A stretch of 24,018 bases of DNA from positions 19,875 through 43,892 of IMG/VR virus record IMGVR_UViG_3300030108_001605. One strand, given 5' to 3'. Source of the stretch: a virus. Position 1 is the stretch's first letter, and each line of letters starts with the position of its first letter. The translations under genes and the position numbers were made by a program. A model generated the notes under the pieces. It was not told the origin of the DNA. It did not search any database and saw only the letters and a list, made by a program, of their open reading frames with translations. Below, piece after piece: positions 13,915 to 21,658 of the stretch.

Positions 13915-15426
13915 ATGAAGTTTAAAAATATATTTGAAGGATTAAAAATCGCTTATGGTCAATATCAGAAAGGAGACCGAGAAGAAAATGGAAAACAAAA
14001 AGGAAAAGCATTTATCGTTAGAAAACAAGTTACAGATGATTTATGGAAAAATCATATCGAAGGTAAAGGACCTGCTCTTGGCATTATTCCTATTACCGAG
14101 TCCAATGATTGTAAGTGGGGTTGCATTGATATCGATGAGTATAATCTCAATCATTATGATCTTATATCTCGCATAAGAAATTTAAAATTACCTCTAGTTG
14201 TATGTCGCTCCAAATCTGGTGGCGCGCACGTGTTTTTATTTACTAAAGACTTTGTGCCTGCCATCAGAATGCAAAAGACATTAAAGAAAATGGCTAAGAG
14301 TCTTGGTCATGAAGGTTGTGAAATATTTCCAAAACAAACAGAAATTTTAGTTGAACGTGGAGATACAGGAAACTTTTTAAATCTACCATATTATAATGGC
14401 ACAAGTGGTTTACGTTATGCTTTAGATGATGATGGTAAAGCAGCTAGTTTAGAATCATTCTATTCTATGTATGACAAGTATGCACAAGATAAATTAGAAG
14501 AAATAAAAGTAGAAGAAACAAAAGTATTAGATGCATTCCCTGATGGCCCACCTTGTTTAAATAAATTAGCAATACAAGGTTTTGGAGAAGGAGCTAGAAA
14601 CAATGCATTATTTAATATTGCAGTATATTATAAACAAGCAAAACCAGATTCTTGGCAAGATGAATTAGTAAAAGCAAATCAAAATTATGTTAATCCACCA
14701 CTTAGTAATAGTGAAGTACAACAATTAATTAAATCAGTAAGTAGAAAAGGTTATGATAAATATAGATGCAAAGATGCACCTATAAATGCAGTATGTCAAT
14801 CAGGTTTATGTAGAACTAAACGATTTGGTGTTGGTTATGGAGAAGAAGAAATGCCTGTACTAGGTAGTCTTACAAAATATACATCTAAACCACCACAATG
14901 GTTTTTAAATGTAAACGAAGATAGAATAGAATTAAAATCAGAACAACTTTATAGTGCACCACTATTTGCACTTGCATGTCTTGATCAAGCTAATCTAGTT
15001 ATACCTGTACCTAAACCAAAAGATTGGAAACAATATTATTTAAAACCATTACTACAATCAATACAAGAAGTAGAACCATTACAATCACTAGATCCTGTAA
15101 ACGAAATAATGGATCTATTACAAGACTGGACAACTAACAGACAAAACGCAAGAACGTTAGATGATATATTTAATAAATTACCTTACACAGATGATAAAAG
15201 AGAGTACACATATTTTAGAATGGATGACTTTTTTAATTTTTGTAAAAAGAATAATTGGGAATTAGATAAAACAAAGACAGGTAATCTAATAAAGCAACTT
15301 AATGTATTTGTAGATGAGGTTCGTCTAGAAATTAAAAAACAACATCCAAGGTTAATACAAATAAAAGCAATGAAGAAAGTGGATGCGAGTGTGTCTACTG
15401 TTAAATATCAGGAGGATAATTTTTAA
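13915..15426 (+). CDS. AEP-type DNA primase, TOTE-like, with PriCT and Cys cluster
   Basis: A 503-residue archaeo-eukaryotic primase predicted to make primers at the phage fork. Catalytic signatures: DID in WGCIDIDEYN (Asp72 and Asp74, metal ligands), SKSGGAHVFLF with His105, and NLPYYNG (156-162). Residues about 210-280 resemble a PriCT module (GEGARNNALFNIAVYYK), followed by a cysteine cluster C285-C294-C299 (YRCKDAPINAVCQSGLC) that may bind a metal. The C-terminal 200 residues have no Walker motifs, so it is not a primase-helicase fusion; helicase activity must come from another gene. It follows the tandem hairpins and carries AGGAGG for the next gene at its end. Confidence 0.82.
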   Translation: MKFKNIFEGLKIAYGQYQKGDREENGKQKGKAFIVRKQVTDDLWKNHIEGKGPALGIIPITESNDCKWGCIDIDEYNLNHYDLISRIRNLKLPLVVCRSKSGGAHVFLFTKDFVPAIRMQKTLKKMAKSLGHEGCEIFPKQTEILVERGDTGNFLNLPYYNGTSGLRYALDDDGKAASLESFYSMYDKYAQDKLEEIKVEETKVLDAFPDGPPCLNKLAIQGFGEGARNNALFNIAVYYKQAKPDSWQDELVKANQNYVNPPLSNSEVQQLIKSVSRKGYDKYRCKDAPINAVCQSGLCRTKRFGVGYGEEEMPVLGSLTKYTSKPPQWFLNVNEDRIELKSEQLYSAPLFALACLDQANLVIPVPKPKDWKQYYLKPLLQSIQEVEPLQSLDPVNEIMDLLQDWTTNRQNARTLDDIFNKLPYTDDKREYTYFRMDDFFNFCKKNNWELDKTKTGNLIKQLNVFVDEVRLEIKKQHPRLIQIKAMKKVDASVSTVKYQEDNF

Positions 15427-15620
15427 TGAACAAGATAGGTATCAATTGGAAATACAAGTGGTTATTACTCAGAGATGCAAATGAAATACTAGAAGCTAGA
15501 GTAAAAAGATTAGAAAGGAAGTTAAAAAAATATGAAAACAATAATACTAGGTCCACCAGGAACAGGAAAAACAACAACATTGTTGAACTTAGTGGACGAA
15601 TTTATACAAGACGGAATTAG
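15426..15620 (+). CDS. Small basic coiled-coil protein overlapping the helicase gene
   Basis: A 64-residue ORF with ATG overlapping the primase stop (TAATG) and a strong ribosome binding site AGGAGG at 15410-15415. Residues 16-37 form a basic helix (EILEARVKRLERKLKK); the rest is Asn/Arg-rich and comes from reading the first 89 bases of the helicase gene in another frame. The strong start signal says translation begins here. The long overlap is unusual, so the C-terminal part may be incidental and the ORF may mainly couple translation to the helicase. Confidence 0.5.
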   Translation: MNKIGINWKYKWLLLRDANEILEARVKRLERKLKKYENNNTRSTRNRKNNNIVELSGRIYTRRN

Positions 15621-17040
15621 ACCAAAACAAATTGGTTATTTTTCTTTTACAAGAAAGGCAGCTAATGAAGCTGCAGAGAGAGCTGCAAAAAAATTTGAGT
15701 TAGATGTAGATAATGATTTAGAAAATTTTAGAACACTACACTCTTACGCATTTCAAAAGTTATCAACAACAAAAGAAAAGATGATGTCTCCTTCTGACTA
15801 CAAAGAGTTTGGAGAAAAGTGTGGAATACCAATTAAAACAGCTAAGTATTCGAACGAAGATGGAACATTTAATTCTGACAACGAGTATTTAACAATCATA
15901 AATACAGCACGAGTTAAACGTATGGATCTATTAGATTACTATGACTCACGTACTAATATAATAGATGTTGAAAGAAATACACTTTATCTACTGAGCGAGG
16001 AACTAAAAAAATTTAAACAGCAAAAAGGACTCAAAGATTTTACAGATTTAATAGAAGAGTTTATAGAAAAGAAAATTAAATCTACATTTAAAGTTTTGTT
16101 TATTGATGAAGCACAAGACTTATCTAAAATACAATGGGAGATGGTTAGACAGATATGGCAAGATGTAGAGAAAACATATATCGCCGGCGATGATGATCAA
16201 GCTATATTTAAATGGGCTGGTGCAGATGTTGATCACTTTATATCTCTTAAAAAAGAAGTTGATAAAATAGAAACATTAGATCAATCATACAGAATACCAG
16301 GTGGTCCTATACATGAATTATCACAAAAAATAATAAGCAAAGTGTTAAACAGATTTGACAAGGGTTACAAACCGAGAGAAGAGGAAGGAGTGTTGAGAAG
16401 ATATTCGGATGTAACTCAGGTTGATATGTCTAAAGGAAATTGGTTAGTGCTGGCTTCAGCAAACCATTTCCTTGATGACATAAAAGAATTATGTGAATTA
16501 CGTGGTTGGTATTATCAACACAAAGGTAGAAATTCTATTGATGTAAAATTGTTAATGGCTTTGCAAAATTGGGAGCATTGGAGAAAAGGTGCAATGCTTA
16601 CACATATTGAGGTCAAGAACATATATCAATATTTAGGCACAAATGTGGCAGATGGATTTAGAGAGGGTAAATTATTACACTCAGAAGATAAATATAGAAT
16701 AGAAGATTGTAAAAGAGACTATGGATTATTAACAGATAAGGTTTGGTATGAATCGTTTGAAGGGCTTGATAATTTTACAGAAAACTATATAAGAAACATG
16801 AGGGCTAACGGTGAGAAGATAAACGCTAATCCTCGTATAAAAATGTCAACAATACATGGAGCAAAAGGAGGCGAAGCGGAGAAAGTATTAATTTTACAAG
16901 ACCTAACTAATGCAGCACTAGAAACTTTTAGTTATGATCCTGATGAATTACACAGATTGTTTTACACAGGCACTACAAGAACTAGAAAAGAATTGCATAT
17001 AGTAGATCCTAAAAATTTTGACCGTGCGTATATAATATAA
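15532..17040 (+). CDS. UvrD/Rep-family superfamily 1 DNA helicase
   Basis: A 502-residue ATP-dependent SF1A helicase expected to unwind DNA 3' to 5' during replication or recombination. Motifs: I GPPGTGKTT (7-15), Ia FSFTRKAANEAAER, II DEAQD (192-196), III GDDDQAIFKWAGA (219-231), IV QSYRIP (251-256), V STIHGAKGGEAEKV, VI YTGTTRTRKEL near the C-terminus. It is about 200 residues shorter than UvrD or Rep, so the 1B/2B insertions are reduced. It sits between primase and polymerase genes and overlaps the previous ORF by 89 bases and the next by one, so it probably supplies fork helicase activity. Confidence 0.92.
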   Translation: MKTIILGPPGTGKTTTLLNLVDEFIQDGIRPKQIGYFSFTRKAANEAAERAAKKFELDVDNDLENFRTLHSYAFQKLSTTKEKMMSPSDYKEFGEKCGIPIKTAKYSNEDGTFNSDNEYLTIINTARVKRMDLLDYYDSRTNIIDVERNTLYLLSEELKKFKQQKGLKDFTDLIEEFIEKKIKSTFKVLFIDEAQDLSKIQWEMVRQIWQDVEKTYIAGDDDQAIFKWAGADVDHFISLKKEVDKIETLDQSYRIPGGPIHELSQKIISKVLNRFDKGYKPREEEGVLRRYSDVTQVDMSKGNWLVLASANHFLDDIKELCELRGWYYQHKGRNSIDVKLLMALQNWEHWRKGAMLTHIEVKNIYQYLGTNVADGFREGKLLHSEDKYRIEDCKRDYGLLTDKVWYESFEGLDNFTENYIRNMRANGEKINANPRIKMSTIHGAKGGEAEKVLILQDLTNAALETFSYDPDELHRLFYTGTTRTRKELHIVDPKNFDRAYII

Positions 17041-17609
17041 TGGACCCAAGAACAGAATTACCTTTAGAAGATGCAGATCCAAGAGTTAGAAAAGGAAAAT
17101 ACACATTATACAAAACAGGTGGTTATCATCCGCTAGCAGGGATAGGTGATATAGAAATATATAATCAACCTGTTTGGCCATACATAGCAATAACAGGTAA
17201 CACTCGAATAAGTTTAAAAGGTTCTGTAGGTAGAGATGATGAAAAAGCAAAAGAATATAAATACAGAAAACATCCACAATGTGCTGGATGTATATCTATA
17301 ACAAAACCTTACGTTAACTACACCGTAGATTCTGAAGAAGGATTAGATGGTGTAAAACAAATAAGAAGAAAAAGAATTAAAATATATTTCCACGTCGTGG
17401 TAGGTAAGTTGTGGGGACTGAACCCAAACAATTTAACTTATCAACCTGGTAAAGTCGTTGTTGATCATATCAACGGAAAAAAATGTGATTATAGACCAGA
17501 AAATTTAAGATTGGCGACTGTGTCTGAAAATTCTATTGGATATCCAAAAGAAAAAATGATGCCAAGAAATATTCTGTATTTAAAATTAATAGAAAGCGGG
17601 GACTTATGA
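17040..17609 (+). CDS. HNH endonuclease (HNH_3-like), free-standing
   Basis: A 189-residue protein with the HNH_3-type core: FHVVVGKLWGLNP with His118, VVDHINGKKCD with Asp142-His143, and YRPENLRLAT with Asn155, followed by SEN. A CAGC pair (Cys81, Cys84) lies upstream. The N-terminal half (residues 1-75) has no recognised domain. Free-standing HNH genes in phage replication operons are often homing endonucleases near polymerase genes, and this one sits two genes before polA. It could also act in host DNA breakdown. Start and stop overlap its neighbours (TAATG and ATGA), so it is well integrated into the operon. Confidence 0.85.
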   Translation: MDPRTELPLEDADPRVRKGKYTLYKTGGYHPLAGIGDIEIYNQPVWPYIAITGNTRISLKGSVGRDDEKAKEYKYRKHPQCAGCISITKPYVNYTVDSEEGLDGVKQIRRKRIKIYFHVVVGKLWGLNPNNLTYQPGKVVVDHINGKKCDYRPENLRLATVSENSIGYPKEKMMPRNILYLKLIESGDL

Positions 17610-17890
17610 AAAAGAATCTAACAAAAGAATATTTAGAAACAGCAATAAAATTAATAACAGGACCAAGAGCTAAAGACTATGGTGATAAGATACAAAACCA
17701 TGCAAACATTGCTAAACTTTGGTCTGCTTATTTAGATAAAGAAATCACAGCACACGATGCTGCTATCTTATTAGGATTGTTAAAAGTAGCGAGAGCTAAG
17801 TTTGGTAATCCTCATCCTGATACATACATTGATGCTGCAGCTTACATGGCCATCGCCGGCGAATGTAAATTTGAAGGCGACGATAAATGA
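17606..17890 (+). CDS. DUF6378-like phage protein, 94 aa
   Basis: A 94-residue all-helical protein with GPRAKDYGDKIQNHANIAKLW, DAAILLGLLKVARAKFG and DTYIDAAAYMAIAGE (written as separate segments). This matches the DUF6378 pattern from memory. The arrangement of acidic and His residues on helices is reminiscent of MazG-like NTP pyrophosphohydrolases, so a nucleotide-pool role is possible but unproven. It overlaps both neighbours by four bases and is directly upstream of the DNA polymerase, consistent with a replication-support function. Confidence 0.75.
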   Translation: MKKNLTKEYLETAIKLITGPRAKDYGDKIQNHANIAKLWSAYLDKEITAHDAAILLGLLKVARAKFGNPHPDTYIDAAAYMAIAGECKFEGDDK

Positions 17891-19749
17891 GAACTGTTCA
17901 ACCACCATTATTTACTCCTGAAACAGAATGGGTAATGCCGGATGAACTAAAAGATCTTACACAGTACAAAGAGATAGCTGTAGACTTAGAGACCAACGAC
18001 CCGCAACTAACTACACTTGGAGCGGGGAACGTGGTTGGTCGAGGTCATATTGCAGGTGTCGCTTTGGCTGTAGAGGGTTGGTCAGGTTATTTTCCAATAG
18101 GTCATGAGAATGGTGGCAACATGGATGCAACGTTAGTATTTAGTTGGCTAAGAGATATATTTAAAGATCCAAACAAAACATTTATTTTTCACAATGCAAT
18201 GTATGATGTGTGTTGGTTAAGATCAGTAGGTATAATAATTAAAGGTAAGATTGTAGATACAATGATAGCTGCATCATTAATAAATGAAAATAGATTATCA
18301 TATAGATTAGACTCACTAGCAAAAGAATATGTTGGTAGAGGTAAAGATGAGAAAGTATTACAAACAGCAGCAAAGGCATGGGAAGTAGATGCTAAAAAAG
18401 ATTTATGGAAACTTCCTGCAATGTTTGTAGGTCAGTATGCAGAACAAGATGCTGAGTCTACACTAAACTTGTGGCAAAGACTAGAAGTAGAATTATACTC
18501 ACAAGAACTTATGTCTATATTTAATCTAGAGTTAAGATTATTTCCTTGTCTTGTAGACATGAGATTTAAAGGTGTACGTGTAGATATAAATAGAGCAAAT
18601 GAAATTAAACAAAATCTTATAAAACAAGAAAAAGATATACTACATAAAATAAAACAAATAACTGATGTAGATGTAGAGATTTGGGCTGCAGCTTCTATTG
18701 CAAAAGTGTTTGATAAATTAAAACTACCATATGATAGAACACAAAAAACAGGTGCACCTAGTTTTACAAAAAACTTTTTAGCTAATCATCCACATGAAAT
18801 AGCAAAAGATATAGCAAACTGTAGAGAAATAAATAAAGCCAATACCACATTTATAGAAACAATAATGAAGCATGAACACAAAGGTAGAATACATGCAGAT
18901 ATAAATCAAATTAGATCAGATGCTGGTGGTACAGTTACAGGTAGATTTAGTATGTCGAATCCAAATCTACAGCAGATACCTGCAAGACATAAAGAATTAG
19001 GACCAATGATAAGATCTATATTTATACCTGAAAAAGATACGAAATGGGGTACGTTTGACTACTCACAACAAGAACCTAGAATTTTGGTACATTACGCAAA
19101 ACTGCAAAATTTGCCTGGTGTTGACGAAATTGTAGCCTCATACAAGGCCGGAGACGCTGATTTCCATCAGGTCGTGGCCGACATGGCAGGCATAGAACGG
19201 AAGCAAGCCAAGACGATTAATTTAGGTCTAATGTATGGCATGGGTAAAAATAAATTGATGGCAGAGTTAGGATTGATGAAAGACTCTGCAGAGAAACTAA
19301 TAGCACAATATCATAGAAAAGCACCATTTGTTAAAAGACTTATGGATGATGTTATGCGTAAAGCAAATGATAGAGGTAAGATAAGAACATTATTAGGTAG
19401 AGCATGTCATTTTGAATTATGGCAACCTGTACAATTTGGTGTCTACAAACCTTTACCACTAGAAGCAGCAAGAAAAGAATACGGAGATCATTTGCGAAGA
19501 GCTTTCACATACAAAGCATTGAACAGATTGATACAAGGTTCTGCTGCCGACATGACAAAAAAATCTATGGTATCACTTTACGAAAATGGTATAGTGCCAC
19601 ATATACAAATACATGACGAAGTAGATATATCTGTGGAGTCAGATAAAAAAGCTGAAGAGATTACAAAGATAATGGAATCAGCTGTTGAGTTAAAAGTTCC
19701 AAATAAAGTAGACTATGATAGTGGAAATAATTGGGGCGAAATAAAATGA
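17887..19749 (+). CDS. polA: DNA polymerase I (family A) with 3'-5' exonuclease, Leu762-type
   Basis: A 620-residue replicative polymerase. Exonuclease motifs: VDLETN (Asp33, Glu35), FHNAMYD (Asn103, Asp107), YAEQDAES (Tyr184, Asp188). Polymerase motifs: A FDYSQQEPR (Asp391), B RKQAKTINLGLMYG (Arg438 to Gly451), C IHDEVD (His576, Asp577, Glu578). There is no 5'-3' exonuclease domain and no DnaJ-like insertion. The residue aligned with E. coli Phe762 is Leu446, a variant associated with slower, more accurate synthesis and proposed to correlate with temperate or slow phage lifestyles. Bases 19130-19215, just before motif B, are much richer in G+C than the rest. It overlaps the upstream gene by four bases. 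Confidence 0.95.
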   Translation: MRTVQPPLFTPETEWVMPDELKDLTQYKEIAVDLETNDPQLTTLGAGNVVGRGHIAGVALAVEGWSGYFPIGHENGGNMDATLVFSWLRDIFKDPNKTFIFHNAMYDVCWLRSVGIIIKGKIVDTMIAASLINENRLSYRLDSLAKEYVGRGKDEKVLQTAAKAWEVDAKKDLWKLPAMFVGQYAEQDAESTLNLWQRLEVELYSQELMSIFNLELRLFPCLVDMRFKGVRVDINRANEIKQNLIKQEKDILHKIKQITDVDVEIWAAASIAKVFDKLKLPYDRTQKTGAPSFTKNFLANHPHEIAKDIANCREINKANTTFIETIMKHEHKGRIHADINQIRSDAGGTVTGRFSMSNPNLQQIPARHKELGPMIRSIFIPEKDTKWGTFDYSQQEPRILVHYAKLQNLPGVDEIVASYKAGDADFHQVVADMAGIERKQAKTINLGLMYGMGKNKLMAELGLMKDSAEKLIAQYHRKAPFVKRLMDDVMRKANDRGKIRTLLGRACHFELWQPVQFGVYKPLPLEAARKEYGDHLRRAFTYKALNRLIQGSAADMTKKSMVSLYENGIVPHIQIHDEVDISVESDKKAEEITKIMESAVELKVPNKVDYDSGNNWGEIK

Positions 19750-19758
19750 GGATTTACT

Positions 19759-20403
19759 ATGTCTTATTTAAATGCAAACATTCCTGTACAGTATGCACAA
19801 ATACGAAGGGAATATCTTTATGACCTCAAGAAACACCACGGAGAAGTGGAAGATTGCATTATCTTTGGCATCACATCACTTACAGGGCATGCTATATTGT
19901 TTCATGCAATTATGGAAAATGGTGCTGTCTTCTATAGGTTGCCGATTAATGCCTTTATTCAAAGAGGTTTCAAACCACAAGATGTTCCAAAGTATAGACT
20001 GGACGAGCTTCAGTTATGGAATTGTTTTAGTTATTATCCTGCAATTACTGTTTGGGATCTTTTAGGCGGAGTTTCCGGTAAATTTTGGGGTAAAGACAAA
20101 AAATGGCACAAAGGAAAATATCTTTTTACAGTTGACTTTGGTCATCCCGAAGCTAATATACTAGATTCTGATCACTCAGAGATACCGCATGAACATAAAT
20201 GCGCACACATCATAGGCCTAAACGACGGTAACTATGCAGCACAACCAAACAACAGATGTATATGGGACTTACCATCTTTTACAGTAAAAGAAGAAGTACC
20301 AGATTGGAAAGTACAGACTAATGAATGGAGTGTTGAAAATACAAGTGAATGGGTAACAGAAGATTCTGATAGATTCTTCTATGACATTAAGGAGAAAAAA
20401 TGA
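19759..20403 (+). CDS. Conserved phage protein, 214 aa, downstream of polA
   Basis: A 214-residue protein rich in Trp, Tyr, His and Asp, with EYLYDLKKHHGEVEDCIIFG, ILFHAIMENGAVFYRLPI, DVPKYRLDELQLWNCFSYYP and HEHKCAHIIGLNDGNYAAQ. The mixed alpha/beta character and conserved-looking aromatic blocks suggest a compact globular protein. I recall relatives just after replication genes in marine phages, with no function known. GAGGA at 19748-19752 is the ribosome binding site, nine bases after the polymerase stop, so it is co-transcribed with polA. The last 50 residues are acidic and Trp-containing. Confidence 0.75.
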   Translation: MSYLNANIPVQYAQIRREYLYDLKKHHGEVEDCIIFGITSLTGHAILFHAIMENGAVFYRLPINAFIQRGFKPQDVPKYRLDELQLWNCFSYYPAITVWDLLGGVSGKFWGKDKKWHKGKYLFTVDFGHPEANILDSDHSEIPHEHKCAHIIGLNDGNYAAQPNNRCIWDLPSFTVKEEVPDWKVQTNEWSVENTSEWVTEDSDRFFYDIKEKK

Positions 20404-20519
20404 AAAGTATTTGGTTAAACATTAAAAGAAAAATAATCTTAATTAAAAATAAGATTGTGCAAACTGTTAAAAATATTCTTAATTGGATATGTGAACAGTA
20501 CGACAATTTTAATAAATAA
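20400..20519 (+). CDS. Small basic protein, 39 aa
   Basis: A 39-residue ORF starting at an ATG that overlaps the previous stop (ATGA), with AAGGAG at 20389-20394 as a strong ribosome binding site. It is an amphipathic basic helix (SIWLNIKRKIILIKNKIVQT) ending ICEQYDNFNK. The alternating Lys/Ile pattern suggests association with a membrane surface or nucleic acid. No family recognised. Confidence 0.6.
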   Translation: MKSIWLNIKRKIILIKNKIVQTVKNILNWICEQYDNFNK

Positions 20520-20540
20520 TCATAAACAAAGGGGGCTGTT

Positions 20541-20678
20541 ATGAAATACAGAACCTTAAAAAGACTTAAAGTCGCTCGACAAATTAGGGAGAGAAGATTA
20601 AAGTTTATAAAAACTATGAACTATATAATTATAACTTTAATATTAATAATAATTTATGTTGGATTAACTAATGGCTAA
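20541..20678 (+). CDS. Small basic single-TM protein, 45 aa
   Basis: A 45-residue ORF: a strongly basic N-terminal half (RTLKRLKVARQIRERRLKF) and a C-terminal membrane helix at about 27-44 (NYIIITLILIIIYVGL). By the positive-inside rule the N-terminus should be cytoplasmic. GGGGG at 20531-20535 is the likely ribosome binding site. Its stop lies eight bases inside the next gene. A membrane tether for DNA or another protein is conceivable; function unknown. Confidence 0.6.
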   Translation: MKYRTLKRLKVARQIRERRLKFIKTMNYIIITLILIIIYVGLTNG

Positions 20679-20988
20679 TAAAAAACCTAAAAGTAAATTA
20701 GAATGGTTTAAAAAAAATATAGTAATTGTACCGGTTGTAGGAGCAATCTTAGCCGGGACTTTTACATCTGTTAGGTATGTATTGACTATGACAGATACTA
20801 TTCAGATTAACAAAGAGATACTTACACAAGTAACTCAAGATCTAGAAATACAAAAAGAAATGGTTAATGATATTAAACAAAGATTAGCCAGAGCAGAAGC
20901 AACATGGGATATGGCAGAAAATATATTCCAACAACTAGCAGATCAAGTAAGACAACATGAATACGATATTAAAGATCTTAGCCGTTAG
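20671..20988 (+). CDS. Membrane-anchored coiled-coil protein, 105 aa
   Basis: A 105-residue protein: basic N-terminus, one membrane helix at about 17-38 (IVIVPVVGAILAGTFTSVRY), then a long coiled coil (45-100) ending QVRQHEYDIKDLSR. The layout is like an inner-membrane spanin or an XhlA-type accessory protein, and the next gene, overlapping by 32 bases in another frame, encodes a secreted protein. That resembles overlapping spanin pairs, but the partner lacks a lipobox. The 17-base word at its 3' end is repeated 145 bases downstream and encodes VRQHEY in both genes. Confidence 0.68.
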   Translation: MANKKPKSKLEWFKKNIVIVPVVGAILAGTFTSVRYVLTMTDTIQINKEILTQVTQDLEIQKEMVNDIKQRLARAEATWDMAENIFQQLADQVRQHEYDIKDLSR

Positions 20989-21108
20989 TATAGTTATTGC
21001 TTTGTTTTCTACAACAGCACAAGCACGTAACGAATACTTAAACGATGGTACAAACAGCTGCGATCAAGGCAGTTGGGAAGCATATACAGAGGTAAGACAG
21101 CATGAATA
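20947..21108 (+). repeat. 17-bp direct repeat pair encoding VRQHEY in two genes
   Basis: GTAAGACAACATGAATA at 20947-20963 and GTAAGACAGCATGAATA at 21092-21108 match at 16 of 17 bases. The first copy is read as VRQHEY in the 105-aa membrane protein and also contains the start ATG of the next gene. The second is read as VRQHEY inside that next gene. The offset of 145 bases equals the frame difference, so a deletion between copies would fuse the two genes in frame. Confidence 0.75.
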
Positions 21109-21445
21109 TAAAAGTGGTAATAATGATGAATCACAAAACCAAACACTAGGTTTTAGATTTAGAAAATCTATTGGTCCTGTGTGTGATGAAGAGTTTGCTA
21201 AAGAACAAAGATTAAAACAGAAGTTAAAAACACAATTAGAACTTGTAAAAGAGTGTAAAAGAGTGCCTAGAATTAACCCACCACCAGTGGAATTTGCTGA
21301 ATTAATCAATATGTGTATGAAATTAGGGGTTATGTCTACTGCTAGTTTTGATGATAGGCCTGATGCTAGCGTTAGTTACTGGACTGTGTTAAAAGATGAT
21401 TGGAAAAAAGAAAACCCGGATAGGCCGGTATTTGAAGGACAATAA
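20957..21445 (+). CDS. Secreted (signal-peptide) protein, 162 aa
   Basis: A 162-residue protein with a clear Sec signal peptide: hydrophobic core ILKILAVSIVIALF and a likely signal peptidase I site after Ala-Gln-Ala at residues 21-23. The mature part has Cys residues near 34, 75, 99 and 118 suited to disulfides, a beta-like region (QTLGFRFRKSIGPVCDEEF), a charged coiled coil and an acidic C-terminus. No lipobox Cys is present, so it is periplasmic rather than a lipoprotein. It overlaps the coiled-coil membrane protein gene by 32 bases, hinting that the two act together across the envelope. Function unknown. Confidence 0.7.
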   Translation: MNTILKILAVSIVIALFSTTAQARNEYLNDGTNSCDQGSWEAYTEVRQHEYKSGNNDESQNQTLGFRFRKSIGPVCDEEFAKEQRLKQKLKTQLELVKECKRVPRINPPPVEFAELINMCMKLGVMSTASFDDRPDASVSYWTVLKDDWKKENPDRPVFEGQ

Positions 21446-21447
21446 AA

Positions 21448-21657
21448 ATGGTAGAAACTGTAATAGCACTCTTAATGTTTATTAACGGAGAGATTAAAGA
21501 ACATAGAATACAAGACAATATGGCAACTTGCTTACGTGGTAAAAGAGTTGCAGAAAGAGATTACAACCCAAGCGTTACTTACAAATGTATAAAAGCTAAA
21601 GCAGAAACAGAAATATACATGGGTCAAAAAAGTATTAAGAAAATAATATTGGAGTAA
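21448..21657 (+). CDS. Small Cys-pair protein, 69 aa
   Basis: A 69-residue protein with a short hydrophobic start (VETVIALLMFINGEI), two cysteines (28 and 47) and a basic C-terminus (GQKSIKKIILE). The pattern M-x-x-C-L, then K-R, then S-V-x-Y-x-C is one I recall from short marine phage proteins of unknown role. GAAGGA at 21434-21439 supports the ATG. The hydrophobic stretch is too short to be sure of export. Confidence 0.65.
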   Translation: MVETVIALLMFINGEIKEHRIQDNMATCLRGKRVAERDYNPSVTYKCIKAKAETEIYMGQKSIKKIILE

Positions 21658-21658
21658 T

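Noticed and set aside
17887-19749. DnaJ-domain insertion in polA as reported for HMO-2011-type phages
   Set aside because: No CxxCxGxG motifs occur in the polymerase. The DnaJ-like Cys motifs are in a separate 64-aa gene at 22682-22876.
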